This document shows positions 1-9,474 of a stretch of DNA of 64,000 nucleotides, piece after piece. The notes beneath the pieces were generated by a model. The model was not told where the DNA came from and did not search any database. It saw only the letters and a program-made list of their open reading frames with translations. This DNA comes from UBA2336 sp965227265. GTDB lineage: Bacteria > Bacteroidota > Bacteroidia > Cytophagales > Cyclobacteriaceae. Both the position numbers and the translations under genes were made by a program. How positions within the stretch are numbered: position 1 is the first letter of the stretch; each line of letters opens with the position of its first letter. The stretch is taken from assembly GCA_965227265.1 (NCBI GenBank), contig OZ245738.1, forward strand, positions 1,860,001 to 1,924,000, in the 5' to 3' direction.

Positions 1-83
1 CAAATTACCCAAAACCAATTGTTGATCACGAATTTGCACGCAAGCGCGTTTTGAAAGTTTATAAAGAAGCCCTGAATTCATGA
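1..83 (+). CDS. Deoxyribodipyrimidine photolyase/cryptochrome family, C-terminal end only (partial)
   Basis: The frame starting at base 3 is open from the window edge to the TGA at 81-83. It reads as the extreme C-terminus typical of the photolyase family: Tyr-Pro-Lys-Pro-Ile-Val-Asp-His followed by a basic helix ending Lys-Glu-Ala-Leu-Asn-Ser. Photolyases are FAD enzymes that repair UV-induced pyrimidine dimers with blue light. The stop overlaps the ATG of the next gene by three bases, so the two are probably co-transcribed, and the carotenoid genes behind fit a light-response cluster. Only 26 residues are visible, so the family call rests on this short motif and on context. Confidence 0.6.
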   Translation, partial: NYPKPIVDHEFARKRVLKVYKEALNS

Positions 84-544
84 AAGTCTATACCTTGAAA
101 CGAACACAGTTTTTTCCAATCTCCATTCAGGAAGCCTGGGATTTCTTTTCATCCCCCAACAATCTCGCGAAGATCACACCTTCAAAGATGAATTTCAGGA
201 TTTTGCATATTTCCGGAAATGGTAAAATGTATCCTGGTCAGATTATCCGATACAAAATTAATGCACTTCCATTCTATTCGGTTTATTGGGTTACAGAAAT
301 AACACATGTTCAGGAACCATTTTATTTTGTCGATGATCAACGCTTTGGGCCGTTTGCCTTGTGGCATCATCAGCATAACTTTAAAGAAGTTGTCGGTGGA
401 ATTGAAATGACTGACGAAGTTTCCTATGCCATTCCGTTTGGACCCATAGGACTTCTCGCGCATTGGCTCTTTGTGGGGCGTGAAGTAAAAGGTATTTTTG
501 ATCATCGTTTTGAAATTCTGGGGAAGCAGTTCCCGAAAAGTTAA
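80..544 (+). CDS. SRPBCC (START/Bet v1-like) family protein
   Basis: A 154-residue protein of the SRPBCC ligand-binding superfamily. The N-terminus has the usual pattern of a beta strand, then Ile-x-x-Ala-Trp-x-Phe-Phe-Ser-x-Pro-x-Asn-Leu near residues 17-29, which is the signature helix of the polyketide-cyclase-like branch. The length is normal for a single domain and there is no signal peptide. It starts inside the stop of the photolyase gene and is followed 5 bases later by the carotenoid hydroxylase. Similar proteins often sit in photolyase/carotenoid clusters of Bacteroidetes, but the bound ligand is unknown. Confidence 0.8.
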   Translation: MKVYTLKRTQFFPISIQEAWDFFSSPNNLAKITPSKMNFRILHISGNGKMYPGQIIRYKINALPFYSVYWVTEITHVQEPFYFVDDQRFGPFALWHHQHNFKEVVGGIEMTDEVSYAIPFGPIGLLAHWLFVGREVKGIFDHRFEILGKQFPKS

Positions 545-549
545 GTATC

Positions 550-1044
550 ATGCACTGGACCGCTATATTAATATGCTCAGCCATTACAATCGGAACATTT
601 CTGTTCTGGGAGTTTGTCGCTTGGTTCACGCATAAGTATGTGATGCATGGATTTCTTTGGATATGGCATAAATCACATCATACAATTCATCATCACACTA
701 CCGAAAAAAATGATTTGTTTGCGGTTGTGTTCAGTCTGCCTTCTATTGGATTATTTTACTATTTCAGTCTTGTGGATTACAATCCGTACGGTCTTGCTGC
801 TGGACTAGGAATTTTGTGCTACGGTATTTTCTATCTCATCTTCCACGACATAATTGTCCACCAGCGAATCCGATGGCTGCCGAAGAACAGAAGCAAATAT
901 TTACAACGCATGATTCATGCACACTACATTCATCACGCGAAGCACACAAAAGAAGATTGTGAAGCTTTCGGGTTCTTGTGGGCTCCGAAGAAATACGAGC
1001 CTAAGAAATTTATCCTCAAAAAAGACCGTCAGCAAACCCAATAA
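550..1044 (+). CDS. crtZ: Beta-carotene hydroxylase (fatty-acid/sterol hydroxylase superfamily)
   Basis: A 164-residue integral membrane diiron hydroxylase. The expected histidine clusters are present: His28-x4-His33, His40-x2-His43-His44, a further His-Asp-Ile-Ile-Val-His segment in the middle, and His-x-x-His-His near residues 128-132. Hydrophobic segments at about 5-25 and 55-110 anchor it in the inner membrane. The family hydroxylates the beta-ionone rings of beta-carotene at carbon 3, giving zeaxanthin. It lies 5 bases after the SRPBCC gene and 2 bases before the lycopene cyclase, consistent with one carotenoid operon whose earlier genes lie left of the window. Confidence 0.88.
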   Translation: MHWTAILICSAITIGTFLFWEFVAWFTHKYVMHGFLWIWHKSHHTIHHHTTEKNDLFAVVFSLPSIGLFYYFSLVDYNPYGLAAGLGILCYGIFYLIFHDIIVHQRIRWLPKNRSKYLQRMIHAHYIHHAKHTKEDCEAFGFLWAPKKYEPKKFILKKDRQQTQ

Positions 1045-1046
1045 TT

Positions 1047-1757
1047 TTGGAGAAGCAATACCTCTATCTTGTTCTTGACCTGCTGACTATACTTTTCCCG
1101 TTTATTTTCAGCTTTTATTCTAAAGCGAACTTTTCAAAGAAGTGGAAGTATCTTTCAGTTGCCATTCTAATTCCGGGAGTAATTTTTCTTGTCTGGGATG
1201 AATTCTTTACACAACTGAATGTTTGGGGATTCAATCCAGATTATCTCACCGGAATCTATCTCGGCAGTTTACCATTAGAAGAAGTTTTATTTTTCATTTG
1301 CATTCCTTACGCTTGTGTGTTTACGTACGAAGCCTTAAACTATCTCATCACAAAAGACTATTTAGCACCTTATCAAAGAATAATTTCAACGGTACTTATT
1401 GGTGGATTATTAATTGCAGGCGTAATTAGCCTGGATAAATGGTACACGGCAACAACCTTTATCGGACTTGCGGTTTATATTATTATTCTGGAATTTATTT
1501 TACGATCAGCTTTCCTCAGCAGGTTTTACTTCTCCTACATTTTTGTATTGATCCCATTCTTCATCGTAAACGGAATTTTAACCGGAAGCTTTATTGAAAG
1601 TGAAGTTGTGTGGTATAATAATGCCGAGAATCTTGGCATTCGGATGGGAACAATTCCCGTAGAAGATATTTTCTACGGGATGTTATTGTTACTGATGAAT
1701 GTTTCGGTATTTGAATGGCTTCAGCGCAAAAAAATTACGCCTGAACAGCTTTCGTAG
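1047..1757 (+). CDS. Lycopene cyclase, CrtYc/CrtYd-type (fused, membrane)
   Basis: A 236-residue, very hydrophobic protein with seven or so membrane segments, matching the fused form of the heterodimeric CrtYc-CrtYd lycopene cyclases. Each half carries the conserved acidic motif: Pro-Leu-Glu-Glu in the first half and Pro-Val-Glu-Asp in the second. The enzyme cyclises lycopene ends to beta-ionone rings, the step before the hydroxylase encoded immediately upstream. No ATG gives the right N-terminus; TTG at 1047 gives Met-Glu-Lys, which matches the usual start of the family. The 3' end overlaps the minus-strand lysine-rich gene by 23 bases. Confidence 0.85.
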   Translation: MEKQYLYLVLDLLTILFPFIFSFYSKANFSKKWKYLSVAILIPGVIFLVWDEFFTQLNVWGFNPDYLTGIYLGSLPLEEVLFFICIPYACVFTYEALNYLITKDYLAPYQRIISTVLIGGLLIAGVISLDKWYTATTFIGLAVYIIILEFILRSAFLSRFYFSYIFVLIPFFIVNGILTGSFIESEVVWYNNAENLGIRMGTIPVEDIFYGMLLLLMNVSVFEWLQRKKITPEQLS

Positions 1758-1995
1758 CCTTACTTTCTTTCTTAGCTTTTTTAGCAAAAGCTTTATCAAG
1801 TGACTTTGCAGCCTTCTTGCTTTTCTTCTCAGCTTTTTTTGCCTTTTTGGCAACAACTGATGCTATTTTCTTAGATGATTTAGTAATCAATTTTTTAACC
1901 TTCTTCGAATCTTTGGCAACCGGCTTCACGGTTTCTTCAATTGAAAATGTGAGCTTTTCCTGCAACTCTTTCTTAAGCGATTTATCCTGCGTCAT
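1735..1995 (-). CDS. Lysine-rich histone H1-like protein
   Basis: An 86-residue protein of which about one third is lysine, with repeated Ala-Lys-Lys units from residue 40 onward, resembling the C-terminal tail of eukaryotic histone H1 and of bacterial H1-like proteins. The first 25 residues are less basic and could form a short helix. Such proteins bind DNA or RNA non-specifically and compact the nucleoid; the role here is inferred from composition only. It is convergent with, and overlaps, the lycopene cyclase end. An open frame on the opposite strand is an artefact of the lysine codons. Confidence 0.7.
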   Translation of the reverse strand: MTQDKSLKKELQEKLTFSIEETVKPVAKDSKKVKKLITKSSKKIASVVAKKAKKAEKKSKKAAKSLDKAFAKKAKKESKATKAVQA

Positions 1996-2120
1996 GGGTA
2001 GTATATTAAGAAGAGTAAATTAGCGAATCGTTATCGGAAGATTATCGTGTTAACAATTATTTAATATTGAAGCATGAAAACTACTCATTATGAGCACTTT
2101 ATGACCCTCTAAACAACGTT

Positions 2121-4532
2121 CTACTCCTGCCTCAACGATTCAATCGGGTTTGCAGCAGCGGCTTTAATAGACTGGTACGAAACCGTAATCCAGGCTATTG
2201 AAATGGCCGCAATTCCGCTAATAATGAAGACTAATGGGTTTATATCAATATGATACGCAAACCCGCTGAGCCACGAGTTCATAAACCAATATGCTAGGCC
2301 AGCCGCTGGCAAAAAGGCAATAATTACGAGCCACGTGAATTCGCGTGATAACAGCATAACCAGCCCGGCAGGTGATGCACCCATTGCCTTGCGGATACCA
2401 ATCTCTTTCGCACGCTGCTCGGTTGTAAAAGCCGCCAGTGCAAATAATCCAAGACTGGCTATAAATATGGCAAGACCGGAGAACACTTGAGCCAGTGTTC
2501 CAATACGTTGTTCGGAACGAAATAGCTCATCAAAGTTTTGATCTAAGAATCCATAGTCAAAGGGTTCGTTTGGAGCATATTGCTTCCAAAGTTTTTCAAT
2601 TGAACCAACTGCTTCTGTTGCATTACCTTCATACCGAACCATAAGCTGCCATGATTTTTTGGTTAGTCGAATGGATAATGGACGCACTTCCGATTTGAGT
2701 GATTCAAAATTAAAATCTCTAAACACCCCAATAACACGCAGCTTCTCCTTTGTTCCATCATCACTATAAATTACTTCTTCCTGTAAAGGGTTTTCGTAGC
2801 CAAACTCTTTAACAGCCGCTTCATTTAAAAGTATAGCGCTTGAATCAGATGGAAAATCTTTAGAAAAATATCGTCCCTCTTTCAATTCAAATTTCATTAC
2901 ATCCTGATGATCATAATCAGCATAGTAAAGACCCATAATATGATCCTGATCAGAACCGGCTGCCTTAAACACAGTAGTATTGTTAACTCCCGGGAAACTA
3001 TTGTTCGTATAGCTGGCCGATACAATTCCGGTTTGACTTTCAAGAGCATTTTTAAATGCATCGGTATTATCCCCTAATCGTGTAGCGCTATGGATGATCA
3101 TTACATTATGTTTGTCGATACCCAAATTTCGGTCTTGCATAAACCGGATTTGCTGGTAAACCATGGCAGTTGATATTATGAGTACAATTGAAATCATGAA
3201 CTGTAACACAACCAATCCCGAGCGAATTCCCTTACTTTTCATTCCCGCGCGGACTTTTCCTTTCAAAACTTCAACTGCATTGAATGAAGTCATGTAAAAA
3301 GCAGGATAACTGCCTGCGATCAAGCCAACAAAAACAACTAACGCAAAAAGCGAGGTAATAAATAAAGGACTTGCCAGCACATTCATTCCAAGTTGTTTAC
3401 CCGCCAGTAAATTGAACTGTGGTAATAACAGGTAGCAAAAACCTACAGCAAGCAACACAGCGATTAAACTGTAGACCATCGATTCAGCCATAAACTGACC
3501 AATCATCTGGCTGCGTAAAGACCCAAGTGTTTTCCGAAGGCCAACTTCTTTTGCGCGACCCGCAGAACGAGCAGTGCTTAAGTTCATGAAGTTGATACAC
3601 GCAATTACAATAATGAATAAACCGATTGCACCAAATACATAAACATATGTGATGTTACCACCTGGCTCCAGATCATGCTGTGATTTTGATTTTAAATGGA
3701 TCTCTGTTAAGGGAGTTGTATAGTAACCAAACGATCCGCCTTGCTGTTTCATCTGCTCAATAGTGCCGCCCATAAGACGCTCTATTTCAGGTCCTACATA
3801 TTTTATGATAAGATCCGGGAATTTTGTTTCAACTTCTGAAACAGAAGTATTCTCATTTATGATTACGTAGGTATGCAAATAGTTATTAAGCCATTGGGTG
3901 GACTTCAAATGTTCACCCGAAGTGGCTGAGATCAGCATACTATACAGGAAGTGAGAATTAGTCGGGCAATCTTCCGTGATGCCGGTAACTTTATATGTTT
4001 TCTCATGACCGCCTATTGAAAGCAGCTTACCCATCCCCGATTCTGTTCCGAAGTATTTTTGTTCCATGCTTCGCGTAAGTACAACTGAGTTGGGCTCAAG
4101 CAAAGCTCTTTTAGGATCACCCTGCAATAAGGTAAAGCTGAAAAAGTCGAAGAAATTCGAATCTGCATAAAAGAGCTTCTCTTCCGTGAACATCAAATTA
4201 CTCGGCTCATATTTAACAACACCTGAACCCCACACATCCGCAATACGTGTGGCAGATTCAACACCCGGAATTTCCTTTACAAAAGCTTCCGCCATAGGAG
4301 GACAAGTTGTTGAAGTTGTGATGTCCTGACCTCCAACTTTTGCATGTAATCCAACCTGGTAAATTTGCTTTGCATTCGTATGAAAACGATCATAGCTCAA
4401 CTCATCCGTCACATACAATGTAATCAGCAAGCACGCTGTAACGCCAATGGTCATCCCCAGAATATTAATGAGGGAAAAGAACTTATGCTTTAAAATATTA
4501 CGAAAAGCAACTTTGAGGTAGTTTTTAAACAT
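2121..4532 (-). CDS. ABC transporter permease, FtsX/MacB type
   Basis: An 803-residue inner-membrane permease. Visible parts: one membrane helix at about 20-42, a MacB-like periplasmic domain to about 285, a first FtsX domain starting near 297 with the Ser-Thr-Ala-Arg-Ser and Lys-Glu-Val-Gly-Leu-Arg-Lys motifs, a central helix near 430, a second periplasmic domain, and a second FtsX domain from about 680 with Lys-Glu-Ile-Gly-Ile-Arg-Lys. Permeases of this family transmit force from a cytoplasmic ATPase to the periplasm rather than forming a channel. It lies 56 bases behind the next permease and I see no promoter in that gap, so the two may be co-transcribed. The substrate is unknown. Confidence 0.9.
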   Translation of the reverse strand: MFKNYLKVAFRNILKHKFFSLINILGMTIGVTACLLITLYVTDELSYDRFHTNAKQIYQVGLHAKVGGQDITTSTTCPPMAEAFVKEIPGVESATRIADVWGSGVVKYEPSNLMFTEEKLFYADSNFFDFFSFTLLQGDPKRALLEPNSVVLTRSMEQKYFGTESGMGKLLSIGGHEKTYKVTGITEDCPTNSHFLYSMLISATSGEHLKSTQWLNNYLHTYVIINENTSVSEVETKFPDLIIKYVGPEIERLMGGTIEQMKQQGGSFGYYTTPLTEIHLKSKSQHDLEPGGNITYVYVFGAIGLFIIVIACINFMNLSTARSAGRAKEVGLRKTLGSLRSQMIGQFMAESMVYSLIAVLLAVGFCYLLLPQFNLLAGKQLGMNVLASPLFITSLFALVVFVGLIAGSYPAFYMTSFNAVEVLKGKVRAGMKSKGIRSGLVVLQFMISIVLIISTAMVYQQIRFMQDRNLGIDKHNVMIIHSATRLGDNTDAFKNALESQTGIVSASYTNNSFPGVNNTTVFKAAGSDQDHIMGLYYADYDHQDVMKFELKEGRYFSKDFPSDSSAILLNEAAVKEFGYENPLQEEVIYSDDGTKEKLRVIGVFRDFNFESLKSEVRPLSIRLTKKSWQLMVRYEGNATEAVGSIEKLWKQYAPNEPFDYGFLDQNFDELFRSEQRIGTLAQVFSGLAIFIASLGLFALAAFTTEQRAKEIGIRKAMGASPAGLVMLLSREFTWLVIIAFLPAAGLAYWFMNSWLSGFAYHIDINPLVFIISGIAAISIAWITVSYQSIKAAAANPIESLRQE

Positions 4533-4588
4533 AAGTAAGGGTTATCAAAGGAATGACGAAGTTAACACTACAAAGGTTGCACAAAGGT

Positions 4589-7015
4589 TTATTCATCTTT
4601 TAAATTATCTACCGGATTTACAAATGCTGCTTGCAAGGTTTGAGATCCTATTGTGAATAATCCAAAAACACTAAGAATTAGTACACCCGCTCCTATGGTT
4701 ATAACATCAACACTTACGTGGACTGCGAACATTTCAAGCCATAGCGTATTCATAAAATAGGCTGCCGGAACAGATACCATAATCGATATTGCGAGAATAG
4801 TCAGGTATCCTTTTGAAAGAATAAATATCAACGACTTATTAGAGCTTCCTAAAATCTTCCGGACTGCGATTTCTTTTTTGCGGGTTTGAATGGTGTACGT
4901 TGCCATACCCAATAATCCAAGACACGAAATAATAATAGCCAGCGTTGAAACAAATGCCAATACTTTTAACAACGTACCGAAGATAATCTCGTACATCTCT
5001 CCCATCTCTTTTTGAAAATCTTTCACATCAGCCTTGGTTCCCGGGTTAATACCAGTCCATACTTTATCAACTGACTTTGAAGCACTCTCAAAATCACCTG
5101 TGTAGGAAATCTGCAACAATGAATATTCATTCGGGTTATACATCAAACCCATCGGCTGCAGGCTTTCGCTGAATAACTCGTGATAGTAATTTTTAATGAC
5201 TCCTATAATTTGCCGCTCGGTTGAATCGTCACGTATAATCAGGCTTTGACCTACTGCATCAGCCGGTGAAGCAAATTGATATGCTTTGACAGCCTCTTCA
5301 TTCAGAATAATAAAATTAGCGTTTGACTCACCTGCATCTTCCGCAAAGAACTTACCCGCAACTAACGTAAGGCCCATGTTGGTCAGATAGTCTTCATCTA
5401 CTGCAAAGTATATAAGATTGCTCCAGGTATCAGAGCCCGGTTTCTGCATATCTGTACTCCTAACCTGTCCTGCCATAGGAATATGAGATGCAGCCGAGAC
5501 ACTTACAATATTTGCCTGTTTCTCCAGTTCTGGCTTAAGTACTTTTAAAGAAGTGGTGCCTTTATGAACAATCAGTTTATTGGATGCCAGAAATCCATTG
5601 TCGTTGTGCAGGAATAAATTCAGTTGATTATACAATACAACAACAGTAAGAATAAAGACCATCGATAGTGAAAACTGAACGACCAGCAAAGCTTTTCTAA
5701 GTCCAACCTTAGACATCAGCTTCGAACTCCCCATATTTTTCAAAACTTTAATTGGCTGAAAGCCAGAAAGCACACCAGCCGGGAACAATCCTGCTATAAT
5801 ACCTACTACAATGGCAAAAATCAGGAATGCAAGATACACTATGTAATTGGCAGAAAGATCCCAACGCATAATCCTGGCAAACGAAAGCTGCACAATAAAA
5901 GGTCTTAATAGATAGATCATGACAAGCGCTAATACGAGAGCAAATAATGCGATAATCACTGATTCACTTAAAAACTGGGTGAACAATTGCCATCGCATGG
6001 CACCCGTTACTTTTCGCACACCAATTTCTTTAGCACGTGTAAGCGAGCGGGCAATGGAAAGGTTTGTAAAGTTGAAACAAGAGGTAATCAAAATTATACC
6101 TGCGATGAAGGCCAGGAAATAAATCAAATACCAGGGCATAAACGGCCCGATCGGATTATTCAGCAACGGCCCGGGAACAATATTCAGTAGATTCTGAACT
6201 GAATACTTCAATACAGTTCCATCCTGAGCTTGTCGTTTAATAAATTGATCGTTACTGATCGTTGCAAGATTTGATTTAAGATCAGCAATACTTTTACCTT
6301 CTTCCAATTCAACGTATACCCATCCCCGGTATGGACTATCCCAATTATCAAGATTGGATTCAAGTAACCCTGCTTTCTCTAAACTAGGTACAGTTGATAT
6401 ACTGGCGTAAGCCTCTACTACAATATGTGACCGGTTGCCATTGTCTTTAATTACACCTGTCACATTAAAAATTCCCAGCTTGCCAACCTTTAATGTTTCC
6501 CCTACCGGGTTATCTTTTTTAAATAATTTTTCAGCCGCTTGTTTAGTTAAAACAACTGAATAAGGCTCAACCAGCGCTGTCTTTGCATCGCCATACAAAA
6601 GCTCGTGGTTAAACATCTCCAGCACCTCTGCATCGGCAAAGTAACCGCTTACCGGTACGTTTACATCAAAATTAGGCTCAAGCTCAAGCCAGCTATTGCC
6701 AAAGCCACGCACAAACCTGACTGCGCGCGAAACACTTGTATAATTAGTAAGCAGCTCATCCCGAATGGGCATTGAAGTAGATGCTGTTTCGTTGCCGGGC
6801 TGACCGTTATTGTCTTTCCAATATGGAATTGTATTAACTCTGTAAATGCGATCGGCATTTGGATTATGGCGATCAACCATCATCTGGTCAGCTACCATCA
6901 TAATGATAGCCATGCAAACACACATGGCAACCGCTAGTCCGAAAATATTAATGAATGAAAAGGTTCGGTGCTTAACAATGTTCCGAAGCGCAACTTTAAT
7001 GTAATTTCTTAGCAT
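4589..7015 (-). CDS. ABC transporter permease, FtsX/MacB type
   Basis: An 808-residue permease of the same architecture as its neighbour: N-terminal helix at about 20-45, MacB-like periplasmic domain, FtsX domain with Ser-Ile-Ala-Arg-Ser and Lys-Glu-Ile-Gly-Val-Arg-Lys, and a second FtsX domain near the C-terminus. The open frame extends 15 bases further to a TTG at 7030, but the ATG at 7015 gives Met-Leu-Arg-Asn-Tyr, which aligns with the starts of the other permeases here. It may form a hetero-oligomer or an alternative partner for the single ATPase encoded at 9673-10362. Upstream lies a weak sigma-54-like element. Confidence 0.9.
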   Translation of the reverse strand: MLRNYIKVALRNIVKHRTFSFINIFGLAVAMCVCMAIIMMVADQMMVDRHNPNADRIYRVNTIPYWKDNNGQPGNETASTSMPIRDELLTNYTSVSRAVRFVRGFGNSWLELEPNFDVNVPVSGYFADAEVLEMFNHELLYGDAKTALVEPYSVVLTKQAAEKLFKKDNPVGETLKVGKLGIFNVTGVIKDNGNRSHIVVEAYASISTVPSLEKAGLLESNLDNWDSPYRGWVYVELEEGKSIADLKSNLATISNDQFIKRQAQDGTVLKYSVQNLLNIVPGPLLNNPIGPFMPWYLIYFLAFIAGIILITSCFNFTNLSIARSLTRAKEIGVRKVTGAMRWQLFTQFLSESVIIALFALVLALVMIYLLRPFIVQLSFARIMRWDLSANYIVYLAFLIFAIVVGIIAGLFPAGVLSGFQPIKVLKNMGSSKLMSKVGLRKALLVVQFSLSMVFILTVVVLYNQLNLFLHNDNGFLASNKLIVHKGTTSLKVLKPELEKQANIVSVSAASHIPMAGQVRSTDMQKPGSDTWSNLIYFAVDEDYLTNMGLTLVAGKFFAEDAGESNANFIILNEEAVKAYQFASPADAVGQSLIIRDDSTERQIIGVIKNYYHELFSESLQPMGLMYNPNEYSLLQISYTGDFESASKSVDKVWTGINPGTKADVKDFQKEMGEMYEIIFGTLLKVLAFVSTLAIIISCLGLLGMATYTIQTRKKEIAVRKILGSSNKSLIFILSKGYLTILAISIMVSVPAAYFMNTLWLEMFAVHVSVDVITIGAGVLILSVFGLFTIGSQTLQAAFVNPVDNLKDE

Positions 7016-7050
7016 ACTAACCAGGTTCAAATTAATTGAATGTTAGACGT

Positions 7051-7065
7051 TCAATGTTCGACCCA
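7051..7065 (-). promoter_or_regulatory. Weak sigma-54-like -24/-12 element before the 4589-7015 permease
   Basis: On the minus strand the bases read TGGGTCG-AACA-TTGA. Compared with the consensus TGGCACG-N4-TTGC, the spacing is exact and the -24 GG is present, but two -24 positions and the last -12 base differ. It would start transcription about 25 bases before the ATG at 7015. Taken alone it is weak; it is listed because similar elements occur before other genes of this locus. Confidence 0.25.
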
Positions 7066-7085
7066 GGTTACATATCAAAATAAAA

Positions 7086-9464
7086 TTATTCACTTCTCAA
7101 TACATCAACAGGATTCATTCTTGCTGTGTTATAGGTCTTCACGGCAACAGAGAGCACACAGGCAACTATCAGCAGCGCAGAGGATAGTATTGCTGTAATT
7201 ATAGTGGGTGACTTATGGTGATCCCAAATGCTACCCATCAGCAAATTGGACATCGACATTCCACCGTAGGCACCAATCACACAGGTAATAACCAGAATGA
7301 TGATGAATTGGGTATTAATGATTCGGGAGATATTTGCGACTGATGCACCCAGTACCTTACGTACGCCAATTTCTTTCATACGCTTAATAATGTTCAACGA
7401 TACAAGAGTGAACAACCCCGTGATGGAAAGCAATAGCGCTACACCACCCTCAAACAAAAACATAATTAAAATATTCTTATTAACCTGGTTGGCCTCAATC
7501 GCACCAGCGTTCATATATCTTGGGGAATATAACCGGTTGGGAAAAATAGCCTTCCACTGCTTCTCCATGAACGAATTAACATCCTGAACCTTATCTATTT
7601 TAGCATTAACAATAACATAGTTAACTTTTTCAGGATTCGCATAGCGGATCATCATCGGTTCAAGCGGTTCCCACAAGCTATACAAATCTTTAACAACGCC
7701 TACAACATATAGCTTTACAGTATCCATCCAGATAACTTCTTTTCCCAGCGGCTTATCCCAGCCAAACTTCCTAACAAGCTCTTCGGTTACAATCACCGAT
7801 TCTTTACGATCAGTCTCTGAGTCTTTAGCAAAATCTCTTCCTTCCAGCAAGGTCATGCCCACCGTCTTCAGGTAATCATCACCTACATCCATTATATTAC
7901 TCTCAATTTCCTGACCATCATGTTTAATCGGGTCATTGTAATAATTTGAATGAACATGATTTGGGGAGCCTGAAATTGAAAGAATATCAGTATTTCCAGC
8001 CAGCGAATTCCGAAACGTTTCAAACTCCGAACGATTTTCAACAAATGTATAGACCACACCATCCTTATTAAAGCCCATATCAAAATCACGTTGAAAGCGG
8101 GCGTTGTCGATAAACGCTACAGCACAAACTATTCCTGCGAGAGAAAAAACAAGCTGTGAGCCCAGGAAGATATAGGTAGCGATGCCGTTTCCGCCAAATT
8201 GCTGCTTTCCTTTTAGAATTGTTGTTGGCTGAAACTTGCTTACATAAAATGCCGGGTAACTGCCGGCAACTACTCCTGCAAAAAATAATACTCCAATCAT
8301 CACCATCAAAAATTCGGGCTTCTCAAAATAATTAGCTTCGAGTTTCATATACGGCCATAACTGATTAAACGAAGGCAATAAAAAACTGTCCGCTAAGAGT
8401 AGTCCAAACAAAAGGGCAATCAGGCATATCACCATCGTTTCACCCATAAATTGCATGATCAGCTCTTTTCGCATGCTGCCCATTACTTTACGGATCCCGA
8501 TCTCTTTCAACCGCATAGAAGAAAGTGCAATTGACGAATTGGTAAGATTAAAACAGGCAATAAGCAGCATAATCACCCCCATTACTGCACAGCCTATAAC
8601 AGCGGATAATGGGGATGCCTGACGTGTAATCGTTCCGGGTCGGTTTTTGACTTCATCCCGTACGGCCATACCTTTTAGTTGATCAAGCTTAAACTCCTGG
8701 ACCAGAAAATCTTCGCGTACTTTATTATTATTTTCTACATAAGGTTTGAGCTGCTGCTCAATGGCTCCAATCCGGTCAGGGTTTGTAACGTAGACAAACA
8801 GTGTATTGCGCACTTTCCAATTTGCTCCGTTTTCAAACTCAGCAGAAACATCCCAATAATTGTCATACAGCGCAAACAAGTCTTCATCAAAGCTTGAATT
8901 TGTTTTTGGCAATTTATATACGCCTACAATTTCATACTCCTTTTTCAGATCACTTCGTACAAGGTGCGTGATGGCTTTACCGATCGGGTTTTCATTTCCA
9001 TAATAGCGGGCAGCAAGCTGATCGCTGATGACAACTTTGCTCTTATCGGTGATAGCAGCTGCGCTGCCGTGAATAAACTCAAACGTAAACATCCGGAAGA
9101 AATCAGGATCGACATAGGCCGAATTAGTACCGAACATTTCATCACCGATTTGAATATTCATGCCTCCGCCACTTACGCGCGTTAACATCTCCACGTCTTT
9201 AACATTCTGACGGACTGTTTCCCCTAACGGAAGTGGAACTAGTCCATAGGCCGTGGATTTACCCTGGTATTCGCGAACCGAATTGACCCGGTAGATAGCT
9301 TTATTGTTTACGTGAACATTATCAAACGAATTGTTGAAATCAAAATTGAAGTATCCCACCACACAACAGGCAATCGCAATGCTTAAGCCGGCAATATTGA
9401 TCAAAACAAAAAGCCGGTTTTTATTCAGGTTTCTGAAAAGTATAAGAAGTTGGTTCTTTAGCAT
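7086..9464 (-). CDS. ABC transporter permease, FtsX/MacB type
   Basis: A 792-residue permease with the same order of parts: helix at about 17-38, periplasmic domain to about 280, FtsX domain with Lys-Glu-Ile-Gly-Ile-Arg-Lys-Val-Met-Gly-Ser, central helix near 425-445, second periplasmic domain, and a C-terminal FtsX domain with Lys-Glu-Ile-Gly-Val-Arg-Lys-Val-Leu-Gly-Ala. It is the most divergent of the three permeases here; its second FtsX region begins with an unusual Ile-Ile-Lys-Arg-Met-Lys stretch. It is separated from the upstream ATPase gene by a strong terminator hairpin, so it probably has its own promoter. Confidence 0.9.
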   Translation of the reverse strand: MLKNQLLILFRNLNKNRLFVLINIAGLSIAIACCVVGYFNFDFNNSFDNVHVNNKAIYRVNSVREYQGKSTAYGLVPLPLGETVRQNVKDVEMLTRVSGGGMNIQIGDEMFGTNSAYVDPDFFRMFTFEFIHGSAAAITDKSKVVISDQLAARYYGNENPIGKAITHLVRSDLKKEYEIVGVYKLPKTNSSFDEDLFALYDNYWDVSAEFENGANWKVRNTLFVYVTNPDRIGAIEQQLKPYVENNNKVREDFLVQEFKLDQLKGMAVRDEVKNRPGTITRQASPLSAVIGCAVMGVIMLLIACFNLTNSSIALSSMRLKEIGIRKVMGSMRKELIMQFMGETMVICLIALLFGLLLADSFLLPSFNQLWPYMKLEANYFEKPEFLMVMIGVLFFAGVVAGSYPAFYVSKFQPTTILKGKQQFGGNGIATYIFLGSQLVFSLAGIVCAVAFIDNARFQRDFDMGFNKDGVVYTFVENRSEFETFRNSLAGNTDILSISGSPNHVHSNYYNDPIKHDGQEIESNIMDVGDDYLKTVGMTLLEGRDFAKDSETDRKESVIVTEELVRKFGWDKPLGKEVIWMDTVKLYVVGVVKDLYSLWEPLEPMMIRYANPEKVNYVIVNAKIDKVQDVNSFMEKQWKAIFPNRLYSPRYMNAGAIEANQVNKNILIMFLFEGGVALLLSITGLFTLVSLNIIKRMKEIGVRKVLGASVANISRIINTQFIIILVITCVIGAYGGMSMSNLLMGSIWDHHKSPTIITAILSSALLIVACVLSVAVKTYNTARMNPVDVLRSE

Positions 9465-9474
9465 AAAGTGGGGG

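Noticed and set aside
1817..2023. Plus-strand open frame opposite the lysine-rich gene
   Set aside because: It is created by the complement of AAG/AAA codons, giving a Phe/Leu-rich peptide; the minus-strand H1-like reading has a coherent composition and start.
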